In this document: positions 8,881-17,155 of the stretch, one piece after another
How the letters are laid out: every line of letters begins with the position of its first letter
How positions within the stretch are numbered: position 1 is the first letter of the stretch
The notes under the pieces: model-generated
Told to the model about the DNA's origin: nothing
The model's input: the letters and a program-made list of their open reading frames with translations, nothing else
Database searches by the model: none
Program-made: the position numbers and the translations under genes
Source of the DNA: Planctomycetaceae bacterium
Lineage (GTDB): Bacteria; Planctomycetota; Planctomycetia; Planctomycetales; Planctomycetaceae
Assembly: GCA_041398785.1 (NCBI GenBank)
Contig: JAWKUA010000002.1
Span: 62,001 to 126,000, forward strand
Length of the DNA stretch: 64,000 nucleotides
Reading direction: 5' to 3'

Positions 8881-9849
8881 CTACTTCTCAAACGTCCGGC
8901 TGCTGTTCCTGTCCGACGTCGGGAAGTCAGCCGGAATCGGTATCGTGACCTTTCCGGTCGCCGCCCATTCGGTACCGCGCAGCAGCGTCGTGATGAAGCC
9001 GACATCTTGCATCGAATAGTCGGCGTGTCCCATCGGCGTGTGGAAGACTCGTCCTCTGCCGAAGGTCACGGTCAGCATCATGGGTTCATGCCGGCCGGTA
9101 CCGCCTTTTTCAGGATCACTGTAGGCTGTTGCCAGCAGATTCATGTTCGCAGCGGGGCCTCGCAGGGAGTCATAGAGTTCGTCCTTTGCGTGCAGCCATT
9201 CCGCAGGCATGCCCTTCGTGACGGGATGCTGACGATCGCGGACGACGATCGCAAACTCATGCTGGACTCCGTGATGCCCGCCGTTTCCGGCAGACGTATC
9301 CCGAATGAGATCACCGCGGTCATTTGTGTAGATATAAGGGCCGTCCTTTTCCGTTCTTCCGCCCCAGCCGCCGAGGCCGATCATCCGGTTGTACGCGGGC
9401 CAGTCGGGAAACGCGTTGTCTGCCGCATGGACGACAACGAATCCGCCGCCGTCACCGACAAATGTTTCGAAGGCTTCCTGTGTCGACTTTGGCCAGGCCG
9501 CCGCGCTATGGCCGAAGTTGGAAATCACGACGTCGTACTTCGAAAAGTCGGGGCGGTAGTCGGGGTCCGTCTGAGGTTTCTCTGTTGATGTGCCTGTCAC
9601 GCCCTCCAGTGGATACTGTTCAACCAGGTCACCGCCGTTCCAGGTATACGCCGTACGAGCCACGTCAACGGTGAACAGCCCTGTTTGCTCAAGATACCGC
9701 TTCATCATGAACGTGGTCTTTGGCCACATGTCGTGATTGTTCTGTCCGTCGACGATCAGGGCTCTGATCGGATCGGCGGCGGTCGCGCACGGCATCGCGG
9801 TCGCAGTTATTGCGAATGTCAGAAACGTCAGAATTGTTTGCAGTTTCAT
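8881..9849 (-). CDS. Secreted ThuA-domain (trehalose-utilisation-like) protein
   Basis: 322 residues from the ATG at 9849, which has GGAGG seven bases upstream and begins a signal peptide (MKLQTILTFLTFAITATAMP, cleavage probably after the following Ala-rich stretch). The mature part is a ThuA-like domain of the class I glutamine amidotransferase-like fold: an opening RALIVDGQNNHDMW, VVISNFGHSAAAW, a GGGFVVVHAADNAFPDW strand-loop and a late PMMLTVTFGRGRVFHTPMGH. ThuA proteins are abundant in planctomycetes, often beside sugar-related dehydrogenases, and their exact reaction is not settled. It converges on ftr, with 13 bases between the two stop codons. Confidence 0.88.
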   Translation of the reverse strand: MKLQTILTFLTFAITATAMPCATAADPIRALIVDGQNNHDMWPKTTFMMKRYLEQTGLFTVDVARTAYTWNGGDLVEQYPLEGVTGTSTEKPQTDPDYRPDFSKYDVVISNFGHSAAAWPKSTQEAFETFVGDGGGFVVVHAADNAFPDWPAYNRMIGLGGWGGRTEKDGPYIYTNDRGDLIRDTSAGNGGHHGVQHEFAIVVRDRQHPVTKGMPAEWLHAKDELYDSLRGPAANMNLLATAYSDPEKGGTGRHEPMMLTVTFGRGRVFHTPMGHADYSMQDVGFITTLLRGTEWAATGKVTIPIPADFPTSDRNSSRTFEK

Positions 9850-9951
9850 GATTGCCTCCGAAGCAGATGAAGGAAACGAATGAAGAAAAACAGGACGGTC
9901 AACAGTACTGAATGAAGCATTCGCTGGCAAAGGGCCGGTCGAGTACCGCCT

Positions 9952-10140
9952 TCACTGGAAATACGGCACAAGCACGATCGCTCCGACAATGGCTGCCGTG
10001 ACCGACGCCAGCAGGACGGCTCCGGCAGCAATATCCTTGGCTCTTCCCGCCAGAGTGTGGTGCTCGGGCGAAATCAAGAGCAGTCGATGAAGTCTCATGT
10101 TGAGCACACCCAACAGGACCTGAATGCACCGCCAACGGCC
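9952..10140 (-). pseudogene. C-terminal remnant of diacylglycerol kinase (dgkA)
   Basis: On the minus strand, the frame ending at TGA 9952-9954 reads SPEHHTLAGRAKDIAAGAVL and continues as a hydrophobic helix to the stop. That is the C-terminal third of prokaryotic diacylglycerol kinase (active-site loop, GRAKD motif and third membrane helix). The preceding residues should contain the conserved ExxN-x2-E catalytic helix but read LNMRLHRLL, and the first membrane helix is absent. There is no full-length frame and no suitable start, so this appears to be a truncated, decayed gene. It lies immediately after the stop of the CxxCH dehydrogenase gene. Confidence 0.65.
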
Positions 10141-10165
10141 AGGCTTCCGTGCAATCTTTGCCGAG

Positions 10166-12937
10166 TTATTCCGACTTCAGAAACTCCAGCAGGTCTGCCA
10201 TCTGCTGCACGGACACATCTTTCTCAATGCCTTCCGGCATCAAAGACTTGTTGGTTGCCTGAAGCTCATCGATGTCGCTCCGCAGAATTGTCTGTTCGCG
10301 GCCTTCCGGCTGACGCAGGACGATGGCCGATTCGGTGTCACCGACCAGCAGGCCGCTGAATGTCAGGCCGTCGGATGTCACAACGACGTACTCACTGAAC
10401 TGCGGGTCGACGCGGCGGTTGGGATCCAGAATGTCGTACAGCAGGGCGTCGCGAGTCCGGTTTCGAGTGTCGCTGATGTCCGGGCCGACGTTGCTTCCGC
10501 GTCCGTTGATGCGATGGCACTTGATGCAGGTTTTCTCGAACACAGCGGCGCCTCGCTCGGCGGACGCGTCCATTGTCAGCGCGGTGGAGTATTCCTCGGC
10601 AACGGCCTTCCGATTGGCGGAAACGACGTCGCCGAAGACTTCAACGGCCAGCCGACGAATCGTGTCATCCCGATGCTGAAGCAACTGGACTCGCCGGTCG
10701 ATATCGATGAATGATGACGAGATCGTTCCGGCGGCCATCGCTTTCAGCAAATCCAGCGTGGAATCGGTCCGCGCCATCAGCAGCGACAGCGCTTCCGACT
10801 TCACGGCCGGACCAGGCCCGTTCCAGTTCTCCAGCAGGACCGCGGCCGTTTCGGAGCTGAATCTTTCACGTGCCGCCTGGACGGCTGCGAGCTGAACGGC
10901 GGTCGGTTCGCCGGGCTGCAGAAGCTTTTTCAGCGCGGACGTCAGGACGTCGGGCGACTGGCTGGACAGCAGTGCGATCGCGGCAATGCGGTCACTCGCT
11001 GAACGCTGCCGGTCGGTCGCACATTCCGCCGCGGCATCGAGTGTAGCCAGGATATCCGGAACTGCGGCCGCTGCGCCATCCGGAGGATTCTCCAGCAATT
11101 TTGCCAGCGACTTCGCTGTCGCGTCGCCACGATTGCGAGGCAGCCCGCGGGCGAGCCCGGTCAGGATGGCAGTTCGTGCGGAAAGCTGGTCTTCGCTGCA
11201 GGATGCGGCAGCGTTCAGCGTTGTAGCAAGTTCGCCTGCATCGCCTCGCTGACCGACGACCGATGCCAGGTCGTGCAACAGTCCCGTACGATGGTCTTCC
11301 GGATCGGTCGGCGTAGTCTGTGGCGAACCCGATGATGCTGCAGGACCATTGTGCGAATCGCCGCTGACGAGAAACGCGATCAGTTCACCCGAACAGTCCT
11401 TCGCGGCGAGCAGCACTGATTGCCGCAGCCAGTGGTCCATTGGTTTCGAGACGATGGCTTTCAGCGCGTCGACAACTTCGGGCGTAACAGGTCCGCAGCA
11501 TGCCAGGGCGGCCGCGTAACGAACAGCGGCGTTGTCGCTGGCAGCCCGGTCCAGCAGCGTGTCTGTAAGATGGGACTCCGATCCCATCGCATTCTTCTGC
11601 TCAGAATCTGTCACGCGGCCGGAATCTCGCCGCACGTCAGTCGGAACGATCCGCCAGATGCGGCCCTTGTCCTCGCCGGCTCGCCAGTCGATTCGAGCCG
11701 CGATGTCCGGGGGCAGGAACTTCGGGTGCTCGACCCACATGCGGTACATGTCGGCCACGTAGAGTGCTCCGTCGGGGCCGGTGCGCAGGCTGCCTGGCCG
11801 GAACCACGTATCCGTCGACGCCAGAAAATCGGCGTCGGGGCGAGCTCGGCGTGCGGTCAGAGCCGGGCTGTTCGGGATCGGTTCAATGATCGATCGCGTG
11901 ACCAGATGCCCGACCGGTTCGCAGACGAACACGCTCCGCTGGAATTCGTCGTCCCAGAGCTCGCCGACGTAAGCAGTGACTCCGCAGGCCGATGTGTGGG
12001 TTCCCGCGTGAGACAAATAGTTGCTTTTCATCGCCACCAGCGGAAACACCTTCGTGTCGCCTCCCGACGGACCGACGTCAGTGTGCAGTGTGCCGATCGT
12101 GACATACGGATTCGATTTCGCGGCGGCCTGAGGAATCATCTCCATCATGATCGGATTGCGGTTCGTGCAGAAGAAGCGGTGACCGAAACGATCGACCGTG
12201 TTGCCGAACTGACCCAACCCGCTGACCGTTTCGAATTCCATCGTCGCCGGATTGAACTTCATGTCCTGGCGAGGCATCTTCACCGGTTCATCCGTTTCGA
12301 ACCCCGGCCGGCGGCAGCGCACGTTTCCCGGAGCGTACGTGAGATAGATCCAGTTGTCGGATCCCCTCACGGGACAGCCGATCTGCATCTGCGGATGAGC
12401 GGGTTCGAAGCCGTCGAACCAGACTTCGCGCACGTCAGCCACGTTGTCGCCGTCGGTGTCCTTCAGAAACAGGATTTCCGTTTGTGCTCCCGCCAGAATC
12501 CCGTCCATCAGCGGCATGAAGCTGTGACAGAACTGCAACTTGTCGGCGAAGACGATGCGCTTGTCCATGCGGCCATCGCCGTCCGTGTCGTCCAGCATCA
12601 CAATCTGCGAAAGCGGTTCGGCGCCTTCGATGGCGTTGCCGTCTTCATCGACCGGCCCGATCGGATAGTCGCCGTATTCGGCCACGAACATCCTTCCCCG
12701 CGGATCAAATTCGATCCAGACAGGATCCTTCACCAGCGGTTCGGCGGCGACGAGTTCGATGCGCGAACCCGGTTCGATCTGAAAGCAGGCCAGCGATTCT
12801 TCGGGCGACTTCGGCGGGTCCGGCTGCTGGTCAATCCAGTGCCGTCCGCCGCGTTCGGCGTTAACGGCATTCAGCAGGTCGGATGCGTCAGATTGCGGCA
12901 AAAGGCAGGCAAGCAGGAAAACAAGCGTCTGGATCAT
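10166..12937 (-). CDS. PVC-type membrane-bound dehydrogenase with HEAT region and CxxCH haem domain
   Basis: 923 residues with a signal peptide (MIQTLVFLLACLLPQ). The N-terminal half matches the planctomycete/verrucomicrobial putative membrane-bound dehydrogenase domain, a beta-propeller with repeated calcium-loop-like segments (DTDGDGRMD, DTDGDNVAD) and a DGALYVADMYRMWVEHP motif. The middle is alanine-rich and helical, like HEAT repeats. The C-terminus is the haem-binding domain with CIKCH at residues 804-808 followed by NVGPDISD. It is probably a periplasmic electron-transferring sugar or alcohol oxidase; the substrate is unknown. Such proteins are hallmarks of the phylum. Confidence 0.92.
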   Translation of the reverse strand: MIQTLVFLLACLLPQSDASDLLNAVNAERGGRHWIDQQPDPPKSPEESLACFQIEPGSRIELVAAEPLVKDPVWIEFDPRGRMFVAEYGDYPIGPVDEDGNAIEGAEPLSQIVMLDDTDGDGRMDKRIVFADKLQFCHSFMPLMDGILAGAQTEILFLKDTDGDNVADVREVWFDGFEPAHPQMQIGCPVRGSDNWIYLTYAPGNVRCRRPGFETDEPVKMPRQDMKFNPATMEFETVSGLGQFGNTVDRFGHRFFCTNRNPIMMEMIPQAAAKSNPYVTIGTLHTDVGPSGGDTKVFPLVAMKSNYLSHAGTHTSACGVTAYVGELWDDEFQRSVFVCEPVGHLVTRSIIEPIPNSPALTARRARPDADFLASTDTWFRPGSLRTGPDGALYVADMYRMWVEHPKFLPPDIAARIDWRAGEDKGRIWRIVPTDVRRDSGRVTDSEQKNAMGSESHLTDTLLDRAASDNAAVRYAAALACCGPVTPEVVDALKAIVSKPMDHWLRQSVLLAAKDCSGELIAFLVSGDSHNGPAASSGSPQTTPTDPEDHRTGLLHDLASVVGQRGDAGELATTLNAAASCSEDQLSARTAILTGLARGLPRNRGDATAKSLAKLLENPPDGAAAAVPDILATLDAAAECATDRQRSASDRIAAIALLSSQSPDVLTSALKKLLQPGEPTAVQLAAVQAARERFSSETAAVLLENWNGPGPAVKSEALSLLMARTDSTLDLLKAMAAGTISSSFIDIDRRVQLLQHRDDTIRRLAVEVFGDVVSANRKAVAEEYSTALTMDASAERGAAVFEKTCIKCHRINGRGSNVGPDISDTRNRTRDALLYDILDPNRRVDPQFSEYVVVTSDGLTFSGLLVGDTESAIVLRQPEGREQTILRSDIDELQATNKSLMPEGIEKDVSVQQMADLLEFLKSE

Positions 12938-13082
12938 TGTCGGAACCGTTTCGCCAGGTCGTGAGATGTCGCCGGACTCAATCCTCTGGTTCTCGGAAGG
13001 CTGTCAGCATTCGGCGTCGCCCCACGGCTCTTCCTTCATAAACCCGAAACGTGGCACCGTACACTTCAACGGCCCGCGCGCC

Positions 13083-14024
13083 TTACGCAAACGCATTGCG
13101 CAGCATCGCCAGACTTTTTGGAATCGCCGTGCGCGGATCCTCGTGACCTTCAAATTCCAGCGACACATACCCGTGGTAATTGTGCTTCGCCAAGAGTTTG
13201 GCGATTCGCGGATAGTCCAGATCCAGAGAATACCACAGGCCTCCGCCGTAGTAGGTTTTCGCCTGCACCAGCACGGCGTCGTCGGCCATCATCTCCAGCC
13301 GATCGTACGGATCTTCCAGAAAGTTGCCGGTGTCCAAAGTCGTCTTCAGCCACGGTGATTCAATGGCTTTCACGATCCGCATCACGCCTTCCGGAGTGCG
13401 TCCGAGTCCCCAGTGATTTTCCAGACCCAGCGTGACTCCACATTTTTCGGCCGTCGCCAGGCAGTCCGTCAGTCCCTGAATCACCCAGCCGAACGCTTCT
13501 TCTTCGGTATGTCCTTCCAGCACCGGCTCGATGCCGCGATTGGCCATCAGTTCGTCGAAACTGCCGCTGGTGCCCCATCGACCGGTGTTGACTCGCATCG
13601 TCGGGATGCCCAGCTTGTAGGCCAGCTCGATACTGTTAATCGTCTTCACTGTGTTCTTCTTTCGCTCTTCCGGATCGGGACTAACCCAGCCCTGGTGAGT
13701 CGAAAAGCCGCACAGATCCATGCCGTTGACAAATGCCCGCTGCTTTAGCCGCTGCAGCGCTGAGTTATCCTTTTCCAGCATCTGCATCTCCAGGATTTCG
13801 ACGCCGTCGAAGCCCCATTCGGCCGCCAGGTCAATGCACTTTTCGATCGGCCGCAGCTCTTCGTTTTCAAACTGCCAGAACGAATAGCTGGAAACGGCGA
13901 AGCGAGTCGCCCGCTTTGGAGCAGACGGTTTGCCTTCATCCGCTGCTGAAATGGCCGGACAACGAGACGCAACGAACCCGGCGGCGATCGATCCCAACGC
14001 AGTACGACGATTCAGACGTAACAC
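13083..14024 (-). CDS. Secreted sugar phosphate isomerase/epimerase-like TIM barrel
   Basis: 313 residues from a GTG at 14024, chosen because GGGAG lies eight bases upstream and the first residues (NRRTALGSIAAGF) form a Tat-like signal. The frame is open upstream for another 147 codons without homology, through a repeat. The body matches the xylose isomerase-like/AP endonuclease 2 superfamily: FAVSSYSFWQ, EWGFDGVEILEMQM, LGLENHWGL, TTLDTGNF and a terminal GYVSLEFEG. Metal ligands (Glu, Asp, His) are plausible in those motifs. These proteins are frequent in planctomycetes and are presumed to act on sugar derivatives; substrate unknown. Confidence 0.85.
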   Translation of the reverse strand: MLRLNRRTALGSIAAGFVASRCPAISAADEGKPSAPKRATRFAVSSYSFWQFENEELRPIEKCIDLAAEWGFDGVEILEMQMLEKDNSALQRLKQRAFVNGMDLCGFSTHQGWVSPDPEERKKNTVKTINSIELAYKLGIPTMRVNTGRWGTSGSFDELMANRGIEPVLEGHTEEEAFGWVIQGLTDCLATAEKCGVTLGLENHWGLGRTPEGVMRIVKAIESPWLKTTLDTGNFLEDPYDRLEMMADDAVLVQAKTYYGGGLWYSLDLDYPRIAKLLAKHNYHGYVSLEFEGHEDPRTAIPKSLAMLRNAFA

Positions 14025-14111
14025 TGTGGCGGCTCCCGGAATGAGTATGGTGCTGTTCAAACGACAGATTACCACGTGCCGTCTGCCGAACAAGCCGAGC
14101 GCCGCCGCTCC

Positions 14112-14190
14112 CCCGTCATTCCCGCGCACGCGGGAATGACGGAGCGCGTGGCGGCGCACTGGGTTCCTGCCGGCGCGGGACTGACGGGGA
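14112..14190. repeat. Palindromic repeat, family A copy 1
   Basis: GTCATTCCCGCG and CGGGAATGAC form a tight hairpin (14115-14140), followed at 14159-14189 by a degenerate half unit resembling CTGGGTTCCCGCC...GGGACTGACGGGG. The same half units recur at 22909-22977 and 23053-23098. It lies in the 355-base region between two divergent genes; nothing else was recognised there. Confidence 0.8.
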
Positions 14191-14379
14191 GAACGCGCAT
14201 AGTGACAATGCCGCGGGAATAACAGGACGAACTTCGACGCAAAAATCACTCTGCCCATGACAGCGGTCTCCACCCGCGCCCGCGTCGCTGGATTGGTGTT
14301 GACCCCTCGCTTCGAATCGCCGTACTCTTTCTCGCGCCCTTGAAATTCCCGCCTTCGATCCCGCGACCGGACCGCGCAA

Positions 14380-15084
14380 ATGCATCGCGTCGCACAGCTT
14401 TGTTTCATCGTCATCGTCCCGTTGCTGTGCGGTTGCACGGGAATCGGAACGTCTCGCTGGGCCATGGACGATCCGGTCTACGCCGAAAAATACGGGCAAC
14501 CGTACTCCTCGAATGATGCGCAGAAAGTCACACGGATGATGAAGCAGTCCCTGGACGCTCGCTTCATTTCGGGCCGCAACGGAGGCTACGCGGGGCTCGG
14601 CGTGCTGGGAGCGGAACTCGGCGTGCTCCGGTTTCCGACGGCTTATTCGGAAATCCGCGGCGGACTGAAGGGTCAGTTGAATTCCGGCACCGGCACGGCA
14701 GGCCTGGACGTCTCCGCGCGGCTGCAGACACCAACGCGGCTGGCACCATTTATCGGCGTCGGCGGCTATCTGGGTGGCGGGTCCGATGTTTCTGCCGTCA
14801 GCGACGGGCGTGACAACGATCACGACGGATTCATTGACGAAGTCGGAGAAAAACGCAGCCAGGGGATCTTCACGCTCTATCCGGAAGCCGGTCTGCATTT
14901 CTGGATGACGCCCAAAAGCCGGCTGTCGCTGGTGGCTCAGGTCCATCTGGCACCGCAATCCGACGTCGACGATTTCGGCTACGTCGGCGTCCAGTGGTCC
15001 ATCCTCGACGGACTCCACGGCCTGTGGAACAGCGAAGACGGCGACGGCGAATGGAGTCGGCTGCGCGATGACGAGCTGCCGTGA
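14380..15084 (+). CDS. Outer-membrane-type lipoprotein of unknown function
   Basis: 234 residues. The N-terminus is a lipoprotein signal with lipobox LLCGC (Cys19). The body is glycine-rich with alternating hydrophobic residues (FISGRNGGYAGLGVLGAELG, APFIGVGGYLGGGSDVS), resembling a small outer-membrane barrel or OmpA-like domain, and contains a calcium-loop-like DGRDNDHDGFIDE. I do not recognise a named family. It is divergent from the isomerase-like gene and followed by a convergent toxin gene. A surface or envelope role is inferred from the signal only. Confidence 0.7.
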   Translation: MHRVAQLCFIVIVPLLCGCTGIGTSRWAMDDPVYAEKYGQPYSSNDAQKVTRMMKQSLDARFISGRNGGYAGLGVLGAELGVLRFPTAYSEIRGGLKGQLNSGTGTAGLDVSARLQTPTRLAPFIGVGGYLGGGSDVSAVSDGRDNDHDGFIDEVGEKRSQGIFTLYPEAGLHFWMTPKSRLSLVAQVHLAPQSDVDDFGYVGVQWSILDGLHGLWNSEDGDGEWSRLRDDELP

Positions 15085-15121
15085 GTGTGTCCGCTGGCTC
15101 CGCATGTGCTGCAGACTGAGG

Positions 15122-15427
15122 TCAATCTCTTCTCAACCGCGCTGACCAGTAACCTGGTTCTCGGTTGCAGTGGGCTACCGCGATAATCTGAATAGACTCC
15201 TCGCGAATGCGATACACGATCACGTATGGAAATCGGCGCATCAGATAGTGGCGAGTCCCGTGCAGGAACGTCGGCCAGCGCGTTGGGAATTGGCCGATCT
15301 GTGCGATGCCGATGTCAAGTTCGTCCAAGAACTCGTCGGCCAGCTTTGAACTTCGCTCAGAATACCACAGCCGTGACGCACGCGATTCGACAATGGCTTC
15401 CGGATGCAGTTCAACAGGAAGCGTCAT
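15122..15427 (-). CDS. ParE/RelE-family toxin
   Basis: 101 residues with the compact RelE/ParE fold signature: an N-terminal strand-helix (VELHPEAIVESRASRLWYSERS), a central FPTRWPTFLHGTRHYLMRRFPYVIVYRI segment and a terminal IQIIAVAHCNREPGYW. ParE toxins act on DNA gyrase, whereas RelE toxins cut mRNA; the sequence looks more ParE-like (RFPYVIVYRI and IAVAH). Its start overlaps the end of the upstream antitoxin gene by 17 bases, a usual toxin-antitoxin arrangement with the antitoxin first. Confidence 0.88.
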   Translation of the reverse strand: MTLPVELHPEAIVESRASRLWYSERSSKLADEFLDELDIGIAQIGQFPTRWPTFLHGTRHYLMRRFPYVIVYRIREESIQIIAVAHCNREPGYWSARLRRD

Positions 15428-15650
15428 CGTCTGCGACGATCATCCTGCGTGCTTCGGACCAGGGAACCGGTTGCACTGAACCGTCGTCCAATTCCTGAAT
15501 CCGTCTATGAATTTCGTCGCTCCATGCAGGAAGTACGTCGGATTTGTCAGCACGTTCCAGACTCTGAATCAGTCGAGCCGCCAGCGCCGCGCGTTCGGAT
15601 TCCGAAAGGGCCAGCGCATCGTGGTACAGTTGTTCTGTAGACTGCATCAT
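15411..15650 (-). CDS. Antitoxin, addiction module component family
   Basis: 79 residues from tandem ATGs at 15650/15647; the frame continues upstream without homology. The sequence starts MMQSTEQLYHDALALSES and contains ERAALAARLIQSLE, matching the short addiction module component family that commonly pairs with ParE-type toxins. The C-terminal part (WSDEIHRRIQELDDG, VPWSEARRMI) is the toxin-binding stretch in relatives. It is cotranscribed with the toxin, overlapping by 17 bases, and is probably autoregulatory together with it. Confidence 0.85.
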   Translation of the reverse strand: MMQSTEQLYHDALALSESERAALAARLIQSLERADKSDVLPAWSDEIHRRIQELDDGSVQPVPWSEARRMIVADDDASC

Positions 15651-15705
15651 GAGCCCAGAATAGCGAACAGATCTCGGCCAGGGCAATCGGTCGATTGGAT
15701 TTCGG

Positions 15706-16464
15706 CTACCTCGGGCAATTCCCGTTTGTGACTCGCTCAGGGGCATCTTCGGTTCCGGTTGGCGTCAATTCGAGTTCGCGAGCTTTCGAAAGAGCCGACG
15801 CCACCAGTCCAGCCGGAACCGACACGATTCCCAGACCAATCAACAGCACAAAGAAGGTGAAAACCCGCCCGCCGACGGTAACCGGATAGACGTCGCCGTA
15901 TCCGACCGTCGTCAGCGTTGCGACCGCCCACCACATGCTGTGAAACACCGATGCAAAGACGTCCGGCTGAGCCTCGTGTTCGAAGTAGTAGATGCCGACG
16001 GATGACAGGTACATCAACATCGCTGTCACGCACAGAAACAGCACAATCTCCTCACGAGCGATCAGCAGCGCCCGATGAAACCGGCGAATCGCCTTGCTGT
16101 AACGCACCAGCTTCAGGATTCTGAACAGCCGAAGTAATCGAAACACACGAACGGATCTGAGATCGACACCGAATGACAGATAAAACGGAAGAATGGCGAT
16201 CAGATCGATGATGCCAAAGAAGCTCGTCACAAACCGTAGCCGGTGATCTGCCACGGCGAGTCGGAGGACATACTCAACAGTAAAGACTGCCACGAACACA
16301 ACCTCGCAGCCCTGCAGAATGGAGTACGTCTGAGATGAAAGATTCGGCAGCGTTTCAATCGAAAACGTGAACAGAGAAGCGACGATGAGTCCCTGAATCG
16401 TGAGGTCAAACAGGCGTCCGGGCCTTGTGTCGGAACGTTCGATGATGTCCTTGATGGTTTTCAA
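15706..16464 (-). CDS. Voltage-gated-type potassium channel, six membrane helices
   Basis: 252 residues. The selectivity filter is TTVGYGD, flanked by pore-lining hydrophobic helices. The fourth helix carries regularly spaced arginines (RSVRVFRLLRLFRILKLVR), the voltage-sensor pattern, and the second/third helices hold the conserved acidic residues (TVEYVLRL, IIDLIAILP). This is the size and layout of bacterial KvAP-like ion transport proteins of the inner membrane. The C-terminal tail after the pore is short, with no regulatory domain. It lies 55 bases upstream of the antitoxin gene on the same strand; linkage is probably incidental. Confidence 0.93.
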   Translation of the reverse strand: MKTIKDIIERSDTRPGRLFDLTIQGLIVASLFTFSIETLPNLSSQTYSILQGCEVVFVAVFTVEYVLRLAVADHRLRFVTSFFGIIDLIAILPFYLSFGVDLRSVRVFRLLRLFRILKLVRYSKAIRRFHRALLIAREEIVLFLCVTAMLMYLSSVGIYYFEHEAQPDVFASVFHSMWWAVATLTTVGYGDVYPVTVGGRVFTFFVLLIGLGIVSVPAGLVASALSKARELELTPTGTEDAPERVTNGNCPR

Positions 16465-16585
16465 AGTCAGGGTCCTCAGAGCGGTATGACCTTCACGGCC
16501 GCGTGTCGAATTGTAAGAGTGCAGCTTGATCCCTTGTGCGTCGTGAAGGAGTGGAACGCTTGGCGGTACATCCGGAGCATCTTAG

Positions 16586-17089
16586 ATGAAGAAGGCGTTT
16601 GGATTCGTCGTTCTGTCAATGACGATCATTCTTCCAGTCGGGTGTACCGTGGAACGACCGCTGACACTCGTTGTCTACAGGTACGATCCGGTTGACCAGC
16701 ATTCAACCATCGTCGGTGACCGCGATCGCGTTGCCGCGCTCGTTTGGAACCGAATCACGTCTGGTGAGTACGAACAGGCATTGTGGGACGCGAACGCTGC
16801 GATCGCCGACATCGGCAACGAAGCTGAGCCCGACAAGAGTCTGCTGGCGGAACTCAATCTTCAGACTGGAATTGCAAGCTGGAAACTCAATCGTCGTGCT
16901 GACGCCATTGCCTGCTATTCGAAGGCGATCGACGTCATGCCGGATTGTTGGGAGGCACACTTTCATCGTTGGATCACTCTCGAAGCGGTCGGCGATTCCG
17001 AGGCCGCTGAGCGGGACCGGGCGCGCGGCATGCAGTTGAAGCCGTCAGTGTTTTCTAAGCGATACTCTCCGGACGGCGGGGTGATCTGA
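16586..17089 (+). CDS. Small lipoprotein with TPR-like repeats
   Basis: 167 residues. Lipoprotein signal peptide with Cys20 in LPVGC. Residues from about 55 onward contain two or three tetratricopeptide-like helices (SGEYEQALWDANAAIADIG, LNRRADAIACYSKAIDVMPD, HRWITLEAVGDSEAAERDRARGM). TPR lipoproteins usually act as protein-interaction adaptors at the envelope; no partner is suggested by the neighbours. It is transcribed away from the channel gene and converges on hrpA. Confidence 0.75.
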   Translation: MKKAFGFVVLSMTIILPVGCTVERPLTLVVYRYDPVDQHSTIVGDRDRVAALVWNRITSGEYEQALWDANAAIADIGNEAEPDKSLLAELNLQTGIASWKLNRRADAIACYSKAIDVMPDCWEAHFHRWITLEAVGDSEAAERDRARGMQLKPSVFSKRYSPDGGVI

Positions 17090-17155
17090 CCCCAGGCATG
17101 GCCTGCGAACTGAGGTCGCGCAGCGCGGATGCAGGCATCTGGGCAGGGACGATGT

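Noticed and set aside
11420..12964. Plus-strand frame of 514 codons opposite the CxxCH dehydrogenase
   Set aside because: Arg/His/Val-rich composition typical of antisense frames in GC-rich DNA; the minus-strand gene has clear domains throughout.
15122..15650. Toxin-antitoxin pair as part of a mobile island or defence system
   Set aside because: No integrase, transposase, attachment site or composition change was seen around it; it looks like an ordinary chromosomal pair.
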